Below, piece by piece: positions 36,782 to 45,986 of a stretch of DNA of 64,000 nt (positions are counted from its first letter, which is position 1; every line of letters starts with the position of its first letter). The notes below the pieces were generated by a model. The model searched no databases. It had not been told where the DNA came from and worked only from the letters and a program-made list of their open reading frames with translations. Source of the stretch: Pseudomonas putida W15Oct28. GTDB lineage: Bacteria; Pseudomonadota; Gammaproteobacteria; Pseudomonadales; Pseudomonadaceae. A program made the translations under genes and the position numbers. The DNA is taken from NCBI RefSeq assembly GCF_000708715.2, contig NZ_JENB01000003.1, positions 63,754 to 127,753 on the forward strand, written 5' to 3'.

Positions 36782-39030
36782 TGAACACGCCAGTTGATTC
36801 CCCCGCTGAACTGCTCAAGTTGCAACTGGGCGAAACCGTCAACCTGTCGCGCCGGCGCTTTCTTGCCGGCACCGCAGTCGGTGCCCTGGTACTGGGTTTC
36901 GGCCTGCCCATGGGCTCGGCCCGCGTGCAGGCCGCGGCCACAGCAACCGCAGAGCGCGGCACCCAGGTGCCGGCGTTTCTGGAGATTCGCCCAGACGGCA
37001 CGGTGCGCCTGCTAAGCCCCTTCATGGAAGGCGGGCAAGGCCCCTTCACCGCCATGGCGCAGATTGTGGGTGAAGAGCTGGATGTCGACCCCGTCAACTT
37101 CGTGGTCGATAGCGCACCACCGGGCGAAGCCTATGTAGTGATGGAAAACGGCATGCGCATCACTGGTGGCAGCATGTCGGTGCGCATGAGCTACCCGACC
37201 ATGCGCCGCCTGGGCGCCCTTGCCCGGGCCATGCTGCTGCAGGCGGGCGCCGAACAGCTGGGGGTGCCGGTCGACGAGCTCTCGACCACACCAGGAAACG
37301 TAGTACATACCACGACTGGGCGCTCGATACCCTACGGTGAACTCGCCGGGCGCGCCATGGACCTGCCAGTGCCCGACCCGGCCAGTGTCAAGCTGCGCGA
37401 CCCCAGCCAGTTTCGCTGGATCGGCAAGCCCGTGCGCCGCCTGGATGCCTACGACAAGTCCACCGGCAAGGCACAGTACTGCATCGACATAAAGGTCGAC
37501 GGCATGCTCCACGCCGCCGTGCAGCACGCGCCACGCCTGGGCATGACCGTGGGCAGCCTGCGCAACGAAGAGCAGGTCAAGGCCATGAAAGGCGTGCATT
37601 CGGTGCATCAGTTGCCAGGCGCCGTGGCGGTGGTGGCCGAGCGCTGGTGGCACGCCAAGCGTGCGGCGGAGGCGATTCAGGTTGACTGGCAAGAGCCGAC
37701 CGCCGACAGCAAGGTGCGGCCGATGCCGGCCGATTTCTCCAGCGACGCCTGGCGTGAACACCTCGCCACGGTCGAAGGCCCGGCCCGTGATGACGAAAAC
37801 GAAGGCGATATCGCCGGCGCCTTGAGCAATGCCAAAACTACGATCGAGGCCAGCTACCACAACCAGTACCTGAACCATGCCCAGCTGGAACCACCGTCCG
37901 CCCTCGCCCGCTTCAACCCGGACGGCACCCTGGACGTCTGGCTGCCCAACCAGGCCCCGGACATGTTCCGTGACGACATTGCCAAGCGCACCGGCCTGGA
38001 GCCTGCGCAGATCAACCTGCACTCGCCGCTGCTGGGCGGCTTCTTTGGCCGCCACTTCCTGTACGACTCGGCCAACCCCTACCCGCAGGCTATTGCCTTG
38101 GCCAAAGCGGTTGGCCGGCCGGTAAAACTCATCTGGAGCCGCGAAGAGGAATTCCTGCGTGATGTGCTGCGCCCGGTCGCAGTGGTGAAGTTCCGCGCCG
38201 GGCTGGATGCCGACGGCATGCCGGTGGCGCTCGAGGCAGTAAGCGCCACCGAAGGCCCAACCGAGGCCCTTGCTGGCAAGCAAGGGGATAAGATCGACCC
38301 GACCGCGCTTGAGGGGCTGTCAGGCAAGTCGTACGCCATCGCCAACAAACGCATCGCCCAGATCTACGTCAAAGGCCCGGCCATGCTTGGCTACTGGCGC
38401 TCGGTGGGCAACTCGCTGAACGACTTCTTCTATGAATCGTTCCTTGATGAACTGGCCGACAAAGGCGGCAAGGACCCGTTCGAGCTACGCCTGCACCTGC
38501 TGCGCGACAACCCGCGCCTGACCAACCTGCTGAACGCGGTCGCCGAGTTGTCCGGTGGCTGGAAGCGCGGGCCGTTCACCGCCGAGGATGGCAGCAAACG
38601 GGCACGCGGCGTGGCCATGGCCTCACCGTTCGGCTCGGAGGCGGCCGTCATCGCCGAGGTATCGATCGAGAACGGCCAGGTCAAGGTGCACGACATCTGG
38701 CAGGCCATCGACCCGGGCAGCATCGTCAACCCGGCGATCATCGAGCACCAGGTCAACGGCGCGGTTGCCCTTGGCCTGTCGCAGACGCTGGTGGAAGAAG
38801 CGGTATACGTGGATGGCAAACCGCGCGCGCGCAACTACGACCTGTACCCGATCCTGCCGCCCTCGCGCATGGCCCGGGTGCATGTGCGCATTGTCGAAAG
38901 CGGGGCGAAGATGGGCGGTATCGGTGAGCCACCGCTACCCGCCGTGGCCCCGGCAGTGGCCAACGCGGTCGCGCAGCTTACCGGGCAGCGCGTACGCAGC
39001 CTGCCACTGAGCCGCCATACCTTCAGCTGA
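36781..39030 (+). CDS. iorB: Isoquinoline 1-oxidoreductase beta-type molybdopterin subunit
   Basis: A 749-residue molybdenum hydroxylase large subunit. It carries a twin-arginine signal near residues 22-50 (SRRRFLAGTAVGALVLGFG), so the complex is exported folded. Family motifs include LLGGFFGRHFLYD and MGGIGEPPLPAVAPA, the latter holding the active-site glutamate near the C-terminus. In several proteobacteria this type with a cytochrome c subunit oxidises aldehydes. The substrate here is not given by sequence. Confidence 0.9.
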   Translation: MNTPVDSPAELLKLQLGETVNLSRRRFLAGTAVGALVLGFGLPMGSARVQAAATATAERGTQVPAFLEIRPDGTVRLLSPFMEGGQGPFTAMAQIVGEELDVDPVNFVVDSAPPGEAYVVMENGMRITGGSMSVRMSYPTMRRLGALARAMLLQAGAEQLGVPVDELSTTPGNVVHTTTGRSIPYGELAGRAMDLPVPDPASVKLRDPSQFRWIGKPVRRLDAYDKSTGKAQYCIDIKVDGMLHAAVQHAPRLGMTVGSLRNEEQVKAMKGVHSVHQLPGAVAVVAERWWHAKRAAEAIQVDWQEPTADSKVRPMPADFSSDAWREHLATVEGPARDDENEGDIAGALSNAKTTIEASYHNQYLNHAQLEPPSALARFNPDGTLDVWLPNQAPDMFRDDIAKRTGLEPAQINLHSPLLGGFFGRHFLYDSANPYPQAIALAKAVGRPVKLIWSREEEFLRDVLRPVAVVKFRAGLDADGMPVALEAVSATEGPTEALAGKQGDKIDPTALEGLSGKSYAIANKRIAQIYVKGPAMLGYWRSVGNSLNDFFYESFLDELADKGGKDPFELRLHLLRDNPRLTNLLNAVAELSGGWKRGPFTAEDGSKRARGVAMASPFGSEAAVIAEVSIENGQVKVHDIWQAIDPGSIVNPAIIEHQVNGAVALGLSQTLVEEAVYVDGKPRARNYDLYPILPPSRMARVHVRIVESGAKMGGIGEPPLPAVAPAVANAVAQLTGQRVRSLPLSRHTFS

Positions 39031-39048
39031 TCGCACAAGGGACGCCCC

Positions 39049-40392
39049 ATGACCCATCGTTTCGCAAGAACCGCTGGCTGGCTGGCACTGCCGTGCCTGG
39101 TCGCGGCAGGCCTGCTGGCCTGGTATGTCACCCGTGAGCCGGCCTCGCCGTTAGCCGACGCACAGGCCACTGCCGCTGACCCGGCACTGATCAGCCGCGG
39201 CGAGTACGTTGCCCGCCTCAGTGACTGTGTTGCCTGCCACAGCCTGCCGGAAGGCAAACCGTTCGCTGGCGGGCTTGAGATGGCCACCCCGCTGGGGGCC
39301 ATCCACGCCACCAATATCACCCCCGATCGCGACAGCGGAATCGGCAGCTACAGCCTGGCCGATTTCGACCGTGCCGTGCGCCAGGGTGTCGCGCCCGGTG
39401 GTCGACGGCTGTACCCGGCCATGCCCTACCCGTCCTACGCCAAGCTCAGCGATGACGATGTAAAGGCGCTATACGCGTTCTTCATGCACGGCGTGCAACC
39501 GGTGCAGCAGGCCAACCTGGCCAGCGACATCCCCTGGCCATTGAACCTGCGCTGGCCAATCGCCTTGTGGAATGGCCTGTTCGCCGCCACCACGCCTTAC
39601 GCCGACAAGCCCGGGCAGGATGCGCAGTGGAACCGGGGTGCCTACATCGTTCAGGGGCCCGGCCACTGCGGCAGCTGCCATACCCCACGCGGCCTGGCCT
39701 TCAACGAAAAGGCCCTGGATGAAGGCGGCAAGCCGTTCCTGGCAGGTGCCCTGCTCGACGGCTGGTACGCACCGAGCTTGCGCACCGACCACAACACCGG
39801 GCTGGGGCGCTGGAGCGAGGCAGAAATCGCCCAGTTCCTGAAAACCGGGCGCAACCGGCATGCCGTGGTGTTCGGCTCGATGACCGAGGCGTTCAACAAC
39901 TCCACGCAGTTCATGCATGACGATGACCTGGCCGCCATTGCCCACTACCTGAAATCACTGCCCGGCGACCCACAGCGTGACGGCGCGCCATGGCAATACC
40001 AGGCCGAATCGGCAGCGGCACGGCTCGACAGCCCGGGGGCGCATACTTACGTGACCCGCTGCGCGTCTTGCCACGGCGTGGACGGCAAAGGCCAGGCCGA
40101 ATGGATGCCGCCATTGGCCGGGGCTACCTCGGCATTGGCGAAAGAAGATGCCTCGGCGATCAACATCACCTTGAACGGCTCGCAGCGGGTGGTAACGGCG
40201 GGGTTACCCGATGCCTACCGCATGCCGGCCTTTCGCGAGCAGTTGAGTAACCAGGAAATTGCCGAGGTGCTGAGCTTCGTGCGCACTGCGTGGGGGAACC
40301 AAGGTGGTGCGGTGGATGCGCAGGCGGTAGGCAAGTTGCGTGGGCATACCGACCCGGCCAGCAGCAGCCCGATCATCCTGCATATGCGCTGA
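39049..40392 (+). CDS. Three-heme cytochrome c subunit (alcohol/aldehyde dehydrogenase type)
   Basis: A 447-residue membrane-anchored cytochrome with a hydrophobic N-terminus (residues 10-27) and three heme sites, CVACH (60-64), CGSCH (207-211) and CASCH (338-342), as in the cytochrome subunits of AdhB/IorB-linked complexes. It takes electrons from the Fe-S/Mo enzyme to the respiratory chain. It is 18 bases after iorB with AAGGGAC before the ATG, so the three genes form an operon. Confidence 0.92.
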   Translation: MTHRFARTAGWLALPCLVAAGLLAWYVTREPASPLADAQATAADPALISRGEYVARLSDCVACHSLPEGKPFAGGLEMATPLGAIHATNITPDRDSGIGSYSLADFDRAVRQGVAPGGRRLYPAMPYPSYAKLSDDDVKALYAFFMHGVQPVQQANLASDIPWPLNLRWPIALWNGLFAATTPYADKPGQDAQWNRGAYIVQGPGHCGSCHTPRGLAFNEKALDEGGKPFLAGALLDGWYAPSLRTDHNTGLGRWSEAEIAQFLKTGRNRHAVVFGSMTEAFNNSTQFMHDDDLAAIAHYLKSLPGDPQRDGAPWQYQAESAAARLDSPGAHTYVTRCASCHGVDGKGQAEWMPPLAGATSALAKEDASAINITLNGSQRVVTAGLPDAYRMPAFREQLSNQEIAEVLSFVRTAWGNQGGAVDAQAVGKLRGHTDPASSSPIILHMR

Positions 40393-40408
40393 GTAGCCGT
40401 GGTTCATG

Positions 40409-40513
40409 CACCGGCCTCTTCGCGGGCACGCCCGCTCCCACAGGATCCCTGACACTTTCAGGCCCTGCGAAATACCTGTGGGAGCGGGCGCGCCCGCGAA
40501 GAGGCCGGTACAG
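40409..40513. repeat. REP pair (CTCTTCGCGGGC subtype)
   Basis: CACCGGCCTCTTCGCGGGCA with CCCGCTCCCACAGG at the left and CTGTGGGAGCGGGCGCGCCC ending GAAGAGGCCGGTA at the right, between the cytochrome and xdhC genes. Confidence 0.83.
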
Positions 40514-40547
40514 CCACCCTTGAACATCAGGCTTTGATGGAACCCCT

Positions 40548-41564
40548 ATGGAAAGCATCGACCTGCTAGTCCTGCGCACCACCCGAGACTGGCTCGCCGC
40601 TGGTCACCGTGTCCTGCTGGCCACGGTCGCCCGCACCTGGGGCTCCTCCCCGCGCCCGGTCGGCTCGATGATGGCCTTGCGCAGCGACGGCCGCGTGGCC
40701 GGCAGTGTCTCCGGCGGCTGCATCGAAGACGACCTCATCCACCGCTACACCACCGCACGCGGCGGCCCCGGCATGCCCGATGGCCTGCCTCAGGTGGTAC
40801 GTTACGGCGTCAGCGCCGACGAGGCCCACCGCTTTGGCCTGCCCTGTGGTGGCACCCTTGAACTGGTGCTGGAATTCGCCCCGGCACTGGCGCACCTGGA
40901 CCAACTGCTGGCCTGCCTCGACCGCGGAAGCCTGGTGCGCCGTGACCTGAACCTTCGCAATGGCGAAGCCAGCCTCTGTGCCACCGGCACACCCGAACTG
41001 TTCAGCTTCGACGGCCAGCGCATGCTCAGCACCCTCGGCCCCGGCTACCGCCTGCTGCTGATCGGTGCCGGGGCCTTGGCCGAGTACCTCGCTACCATGG
41101 CGCTGTTCAACGGTTTCAGCGTTTCGCTGTGCGACCCGCGCCCGGAGTACACGGCCGGCTGGAATGTGGCCGGGGTCACCCTGCTGCCTGGCATGCCGGA
41201 CGACGTGGTCCGCGCCTTCACCGCAGACGTTCGCAGCGCCATCGTCGCGGTCAGTCATGATCCCAAACTGGACGACCTGGCCCTGCTCGAAGCCTTGCAC
41301 ACCCCTGCGTTCTACATCGGAGCCATCGGCTCGCGGCGCAACAGCCAGCTGCGCCGCGAGCGCCTGATCCAACACTTCGGCGAAAGCGAAGCCTCGCTGC
41401 AGCGCCTGCACGGCCCGATAGGCATCTACATTGGCAGCAAGACGCCGGCCGAGATCGCCGTCAGCGTCATGGCCGAAATCCTCGCGGCAAAGAACGACGT
41501 CACCCTGCCCGGTGCGGTCAACGTGACCCAAGCCAAGCTAACCCGAGAAGCCTCGCATCGGTGA
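40548..41564 (+). CDS. XdhC/CoxI-family molybdoenzyme maturation factor
   Basis: A 338-residue protein with an N-terminal CoxI domain (RTWGSSPRPVGSMM and VSGGCIEDDLIHRY, about residues 28-70) and a C-terminal Rossmann domain (LLLIGAGALAEYLA, about residues 166-179). XdhC proteins bind the molybdenum cofactor and assist its sulfuration and insertion into xanthine-dehydrogenase-type enzymes, here almost certainly the enzyme at 36326-40392. An REP pair separates it from the cytochrome gene. No strong ribosome site is visible before the ATG. Confidence 0.9.
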   Translation: MESIDLLVLRTTRDWLAAGHRVLLATVARTWGSSPRPVGSMMALRSDGRVAGSVSGGCIEDDLIHRYTTARGGPGMPDGLPQVVRYGVSADEAHRFGLPCGGTLELVLEFAPALAHLDQLLACLDRGSLVRRDLNLRNGEASLCATGTPELFSFDGQRMLSTLGPGYRLLLIGAGALAEYLATMALFNGFSVSLCDPRPEYTAGWNVAGVTLLPGMPDDVVRAFTADVRSAIVAVSHDPKLDDLALLEALHTPAFYIGAIGSRRNSQLRRERLIQHFGESEASLQRLHGPIGIYIGSKTPAEIAVSVMAEILAAKNDVTLPGAVNVTQAKLTREASHR

Positions 41565-41585
41565 TTCCTGCTGGCGCGATCTCAT

Positions 41586-41630
41586 TGTGGGAGCGGCCTT
41601 GCCGGGGCGCCGGACCGGTCGGAAAGGGCC
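41586..41630. repeat. Broken REP element at the edge of effector copy C
   Basis: TTGTGGGAGCGGCCTTG begins a normal REP arm and GGAAAGGGCCGC ends it, but the middle CCGGGGCGCCGGACCGGT is not the usual CGTCGCG, and no inverted arm follows. The sequence passes directly into effector-homologous DNA at 41634, so this marks a recombination junction. Confidence 0.65.
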
Positions 41631-41633
41631 GCT

Positions 41634-43562
41634 TACTCCCCCCACGGCGCGCGCCTGGCAAAGCGTATCGATATCGCCAAATACCGGCGATTCCTCGCCG
41701 AACGCGATGAGCTGGAACGGCGTATTGCAGCCCTGCGCAACCTGGCCTTGCAAGCCAGTAGCGATCATGACGCCTGGCTGGCCACTGCCGAATCGAAACA
41801 TATCGACAACCCCTACAGCCTGGCCGCCGCCCTGGCGTGTTACGACCGCGACGAACGCACCTCCGCCCGCGGTCTGGAAATCTCGCTGGCTTTGCTGATT
41901 CACCCGATGGGCCAGCCGACACCTGGCACCGAGGAGCATGACCGACGCTTCAAACGCCTGGAGCAATGGTTGGACCAGCACGACAGCCCGCTTTACACCG
42001 CCCTGGCGCCGTTCAACCCGTTCAAGGACAAGGCGGATTCGATCGGCAGCTTGTTCGGCGCGAGCGACAACGTGATTGAAGGATTGGTGGGTCGCTTCCC
42101 GGCCATGGCCGAGATCACCGACCTCACCGCCCAGGCAGTCAATACCGTGGTGCTCAAGCGCCTGCGTGGGCAGACACGCTGGGATGCCAGTCATGGTTTG
42201 CGTCAGCAGGTGCTGTTGGCGGCACGTGAGGCGAATGCCGAGAAGGCGTTGGGGCTGTTGGCAGCGCGCTATCGAATCACCGAGCAGGCCATCACGGACA
42301 ATCCATTTAGCCAGGAGGTGCAGAAGTATTTGAAGAGCGGCATGGCGCAGGTTGAGGAGATGAAACAACTGCGCATCTCGGGTAGCCGAACGATATCGAT
42401 AGAACTGACCACCACCGCGCGGGTGAGACCTAACTTTCTCGGGTTACTCACCTCGGGCGGTGGGGGCGCTTTGAACGCGGGAATGCTGTGGTTCAACATC
42501 TTATCGCTCAAGACGGCCTATAACAGCCTGCAGAAGAGCGATGCACCGGAATACACCTTGGGCTTTGCTTCATCGATTTTCGGTGTGATCGGTGCAGCGG
42601 CGGCGACGATGGTCAGCGTGCGGGCAACGCAGAAGGCTGTAATGCTGAGGTTAAGTTCGACAGCACCAGGGATGGCCTTTGGTAACGGAGTTATCAAGTT
42701 CTTAAACAGTAACCTGTTCGCGCGTTTAGCCGGATATCCTGCAATAGTATTCAGCTTGGTTTCCGATATCTTCAAAGCAAGGCGTCAGAGAGCGCACGGT
42801 AATCAAGCGGCTGCCGACTACACTTTGACTGGTGGCTTCACCATGGCTGTTGGTTCTGCTGTCGTCCTCGAAGCGGGACTTGCCGTTGCGGGCGCGACTA
42901 CATTAGTACCCTTTGCCGGATGGGCCGCAGCTGCCCTTGTCCTCGTAGGCGTAGCCATTATTGCAGGAGGTCTCTACCTACACGCCAAAGCACATGAGCA
43001 TCTCCACAGCCCAATTGAGTTGTGGGCAGCACGCAGCGTCTTCGGCAATCGTAATAACGATGGAGAGTCGCACCCTGGCATCAACTTGGACTATGAGCAG
43101 AAACTTCCTGCTTTTGCTTCGCTACAAGCCGAAATCAAAGCTTGGCACAATGAGCACTACGGGCCGAAACTACTGTCCGCCGAGCAGGCCCTGTCACTCG
43201 GCATAACTAAAGTCGATACCCGATGGCATCAGAATAATCTCTGGTCTCCGCCAAACTGGACCGCTATCACACATAACGAAGTAGCCACACCTCAACCAAC
43301 TGTGGAGTTCACAGTGCTACTGCCTGGCTTCAGGCTAGGCGTAAGCGAATGGTCAGGGAGCTTGAGCGCCCTCCGTGATGGCCAAGGAATAGACGTTTTC
43401 CCAATCGCCCCAACCGGCCACATCGTAGGTGCTGGTTTGGTTCTGCATTTCGAGAGCACGCTAACCAACCAAAATCATGTCTCACTGCATCTCGCTTACA
43501 GCGCCAATCAAGGGTTGGACGAAAACAATGAAACCCTGTCAATTTTTCGTTTGGAACGCTGA
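41634..43562 (+). pseudogene. T6SS effector copy C, truncated at the 5' end
   Basis: From 41634 to 43562 the frame matches effector B from 29840 to its stop, about 642 codons, including all C-terminal hydrophobic segments. The MIX/VasX-like N-terminal domain (about 350 residues) is missing, and the sequence before 41634 is a broken REP and the end of the xdhC region. No ATG with a ribosome site is found; the first possible start is TTG at 41748. It is probably an unexpressed remnant, though it could supply C-terminal sequence by recombination with effector B. Confidence 0.8.
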
Positions 43563-43564
43563 CC

Positions 43565-44461
43565 ATGGCAACCATCTGGGTATTCAATTCAACGTCAGAT
43601 TCAGGGCATAAACCCGCTATTGGCGGACAACTACTAAAAGCATGTAGAAACAACTTACACTTAAGAAACCCTTGGGTAACAAACTCTGTTTTCATGGGAA
43701 AATTGTACTGCGCATCGATCCTGATAGTAATGATCGGCATCTACCCTTCCTCTTTTTTCTCAAGTGACGCCTGGAACCCGCACACATTTGACCCAATACT
43801 TACTATCGGATTCGCACTCACGCCTTTCTTATTCCTCCCCTTCCTCATCTACCGGATATTTCTCATAAAGGGTTTATCTAACATCCACTTCAACCGATCA
43901 ACACGAAAGATTTACTATCAACGACTGAACAAGGTATTGGTTTTTGATTGGGACAATATGGGCGGGGGTATTTTCAAGCGTGTTGAGTTTGGCGGCTCAT
44001 CATTCAGCACCAGCTACGCCCTCGCCTTCGCCCCTCGCCGAGAAGACGGCAGCCTCCACCAGAAAGACTGCCTCTGGGTCGACAGCAACGAACCCACCGA
44101 GCCCGGGGTCAGACACGTCGCCGAAGTGTGGGAGTACCTCCGCCATTTCATGGACCACGGCCCGGACAAACTCCCCCCGCCCGGTGAACCCAACTGGTGG
44201 CACAAACCGCTGCACGCCATCTGCCTGCCCCCGGCAGAGGCCTGGCGCCACTACGCCCCCTGGCGTACCGGTGAGCCCGGTGAAATGCAGGGCAAAAAGA
44301 ACTGGCAACTGCCATTCTGGGCCGTGCTGTTCCCCTACAACCTCACCGTCGCCATCTGCTGGTACGGCATCTGTCGCCTGTTCAATGTTCGCGTCGCGTC
44401 ACCACCGCCTGAAGCGTTTGAGGAGCGCCCGGCACATTCGGGCAGAAGGAAGCGTGCATGA
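43565..44461 (+). CDS. Immunity-like membrane protein C (DUF6708-like)
   Basis: A 298-residue paralogue of the protein at 31765, 2 bases after effector copy C. The first 140 residues ([21 protein letters not shown], then helices near 47-65 and 78-103) differ from the others, while the part from [15 protein letters not shown] to the end is nearly the same. Its stop overlaps the ATG of remnant D (ATGA), showing the original immunity-effector spacing that was lost at 28760-28778. Likely still functional although its toxin partner is broken. Confidence 0.78.
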   Translation: MATIWVFNSTSDSGHKPAIGGQLLKACRNNLHLRNPWVTNSVFMGKLYCASILIVMIGIYPSSFFSSDAWNPHTFDPILTIGFALTPFLFLPFLIYRIFLIKGLSNIHFNRSTRKIYYQRLNKVLVFDWDNMGGGIFKRVEFGGSSFSTSYALAFAPRREDGSLHQKDCLWVDSNEPTEPGVRHVAEVWEYLRHFMDHGPDKLPPPGEPNWWHKPLHAICLPPAEAWRHYAPWRTGEPGEMQGKKNWQLPFWAVLFPYNLTVAICWYGICRLFNVRVASPPPEAFEERPAHSGRRKRA

Positions 44462-44724
44462 CTAACGCCTCCCTCAGCAGTGCCACCTCCAGCCCTGCCT
44501 GCTGCGCACAATGGACAGGGAGCTTGAGCACTCTCCGTGACGACCAAGGAATGAACGTATTCCCAATCTCCCCAACCGGCCACATCGTACGTGCTGGTTT
44601 GGTTCTGCATTTCGAGAACACGCTGGCCAACCAAAATCATGTCTCACTGCATCTCGCTTACAGCGCCAATCAAGGGTTGGGCGAAGGCAATGAGATCCTC
44701 GCAACTTTTCATCTGGAACCCTGA
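44458..44724 (+). pseudogene. Effector remnant D (N- and C-terminal ends joined)
   Basis: An 88-codon open frame. Residues 1-17 equal the effector N-terminus (MTNASLSSATSSPAC) and residues from about 19 (QWTGSLSTLRDDQG) equal the last 70 residues of the effectors, so about 900 codons have been deleted in frame. It keeps the ATGA overlap with the upstream immunity gene and the spacing to the next. It cannot be a toxin; a retained function of the C-terminal tail is possible but unsupported. Confidence 0.82.
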
Positions 44725-44726
44725 CC

Positions 44727-45620
44727 ATGGCAACCATCTGGATATTCAGTTCAACGTCAGACTCTGGGCACAAACCTGCAATCCGGGGGCAACTGGCAAA
44801 CGTTTCCGAGAATACTTTATGCCTACGAAACCCATGGGTAACAGACTCAGTTTTCATGGGGAAGCTGTACTGCGCAATCACCACAGCACTGATTGTTGTC
44901 ATTTACCCTTATTTGCTAACCAGCGAAGCCTGGAACCCGTACACCTTCAGCTATACCTTCATCATCCTCAATGTGATTGGACCCTTCATTTTCCTCCCAT
45001 TTTTAGCCTATCGAATATATTTCATAAAGCGCTTATCAAGCATATGCTTCAACCGATCAACTCAGAAGATTTACTATCAACGCTTGAGCAAGTTATTTAT
45101 CTTTGAATGGGCCGATACCGGAGGCGGCCTTTTCAAACGCACCGAATACGGCGGCTCATCTTTCAGCACCAGCTATGCCCTCGCCTTCGCCCCTCGCCGA
45201 GAAGACGGCAGCCTCCACCAGAAAGACTGCCTCTGGGTCGACAGCAACGACCCCACCGAGCCCGGGGTCAGACACGTCGCCGAAGTGTGGGAGTACCTCC
45301 GCCATTTCATGAACCACGGCCCGGACAAGCTCCCCCCACCCGGCGAGCCCAATTGGTGGCACAAGCCACTGCATGCCATCTGTCTGACCCCGTCGGAAGC
45401 CTGGCGCCACTACGCCCCTTGGCGTACCGGCGAGCCCGGTGAAATGCAGGGCAAAAAGAACTGGCAACTGCCGTTCTGGGCCGTGCTGTTCCCCTACAAC
45501 CTCACGGTTGCCGTCTGTTGGTACTTCATCTGCAAACTGTTCAACGTCCGAGCAGCAACCCCGCCCGCAGCAGCCTTTGAAGAAGCCCCTGGTCAACCGA
45601 AAAAAAGGAAGCGCAAATGA
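44727..45620 (+). CDS. Immunity-like membrane protein D (DUF6708-like)
   Basis: A 297-residue paralogue, 2 bases after remnant D. It opens MATIWIFSSTSDSGHKPAIRG and has the same three hydrophobic regions and conserved second half as the other copies; its end (GQPKKRKRK) is strongly basic. It is coupled by ATGA overlap to the PAAR gene. As its own effector is gone, it is an orphan immunity candidate that could protect against toxins of related strains. Confidence 0.78.
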   Translation: MATIWIFSSTSDSGHKPAIRGQLANVSENTLCLRNPWVTDSVFMGKLYCAITTALIVVIYPYLLTSEAWNPYTFSYTFIILNVIGPFIFLPFLAYRIYFIKRLSSICFNRSTQKIYYQRLSKLFIFEWADTGGGLFKRTEYGGSSFSTSYALAFAPRREDGSLHQKDCLWVDSNDPTEPGVRHVAEVWEYLRHFMNHGPDKLPPPGEPNWWHKPLHAICLTPSEAWRHYAPWRTGEPGEMQGKKNWQLPFWAVLFPYNLTVAVCWYFICKLFNVRAATPPAAAFEEAPGQPKKRKRK

Positions 45621-45874
45621 GACCCATCGTACTTGTAGGCCATCGTCACAGCTGCCCGCTCCATGGCGAAGGCACCGTGGAAACAGGCGCAAGCGCAACA
45701 TTTGTGGATGGCAGGGCCGTCGCACGGGTGGGCGACCGCATCAGTTGCGGCGCCGTCATCGAAACTGGCGCAGCCTGCACGATGATCGAAGGCCAGCCAG
45801 CGGCAAGGGAGGGAGACACTACCAGCCACGGAGGGACTTTGATCGAGGGGGACCAGGGCTGGCTCATTGATTGA
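45617..45874 (+). CDS. PAAR-domain protein
   Basis: An 85-residue PAAR protein: VGHRHSCPLHGEGTVETGAS followed by repeated short strands (VDGRAVARVGDRISCGAVIE and GDTTSHGGTLIEGD), with His and Cys residues for the metal at the tip. PAAR proteins sharpen the VgrG spike of type VI secretion systems and help load effectors. It closes the effector/immunity array and identifies it as T6SS cargo; no VgrG or structural gene is within the window, so it must work with machinery encoded elsewhere. Confidence 0.9.
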   Translation: MRPIVLVGHRHSCPLHGEGTVETGASATFVDGRAVARVGDRISCGAVIETGAACTMIEGQPAAREGDTTSHGGTLIEGDQGWLID

Positions 45875-45965
45875 AAGAAAATCCCAGCCACTGAGATGAG
45901 CCCGGTTAAACGCCAGACATCAAACGAGATCACTCCCTTAACTCTAAAACCTGTCAGTCACGTGA

Positions 45966-45986
45966 TTGGGCCGTCTTTCGGCCCAA
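45966..45986 (+). terminator. Hairpin after the PAAR gene
   Basis: Stem TTGGGCCG/CGGCCCAA with TCTTT loop, flanked by CACGTG on both sides (45961 region and 45997 region). No U-run follows. It lies in the 336-base gap between the PAAR and MvaT-like genes, which otherwise holds AT-rich sequence without a gene. Confidence 0.5.

Noticed and set aside
41634..43562. Complete effector gene C starting at TTG 41748
   Set aside because: No ribosome site, and homology continues upstream of 41748 to 41634 without a start codon, so it is a truncated copy.
26111..45874. Insertion-sequence or phage origin of the effector array
   Set aside because: No transposase, integrase, tRNA junction or terminal repeats were found; duplication and deletion among paralogues explain the structure.
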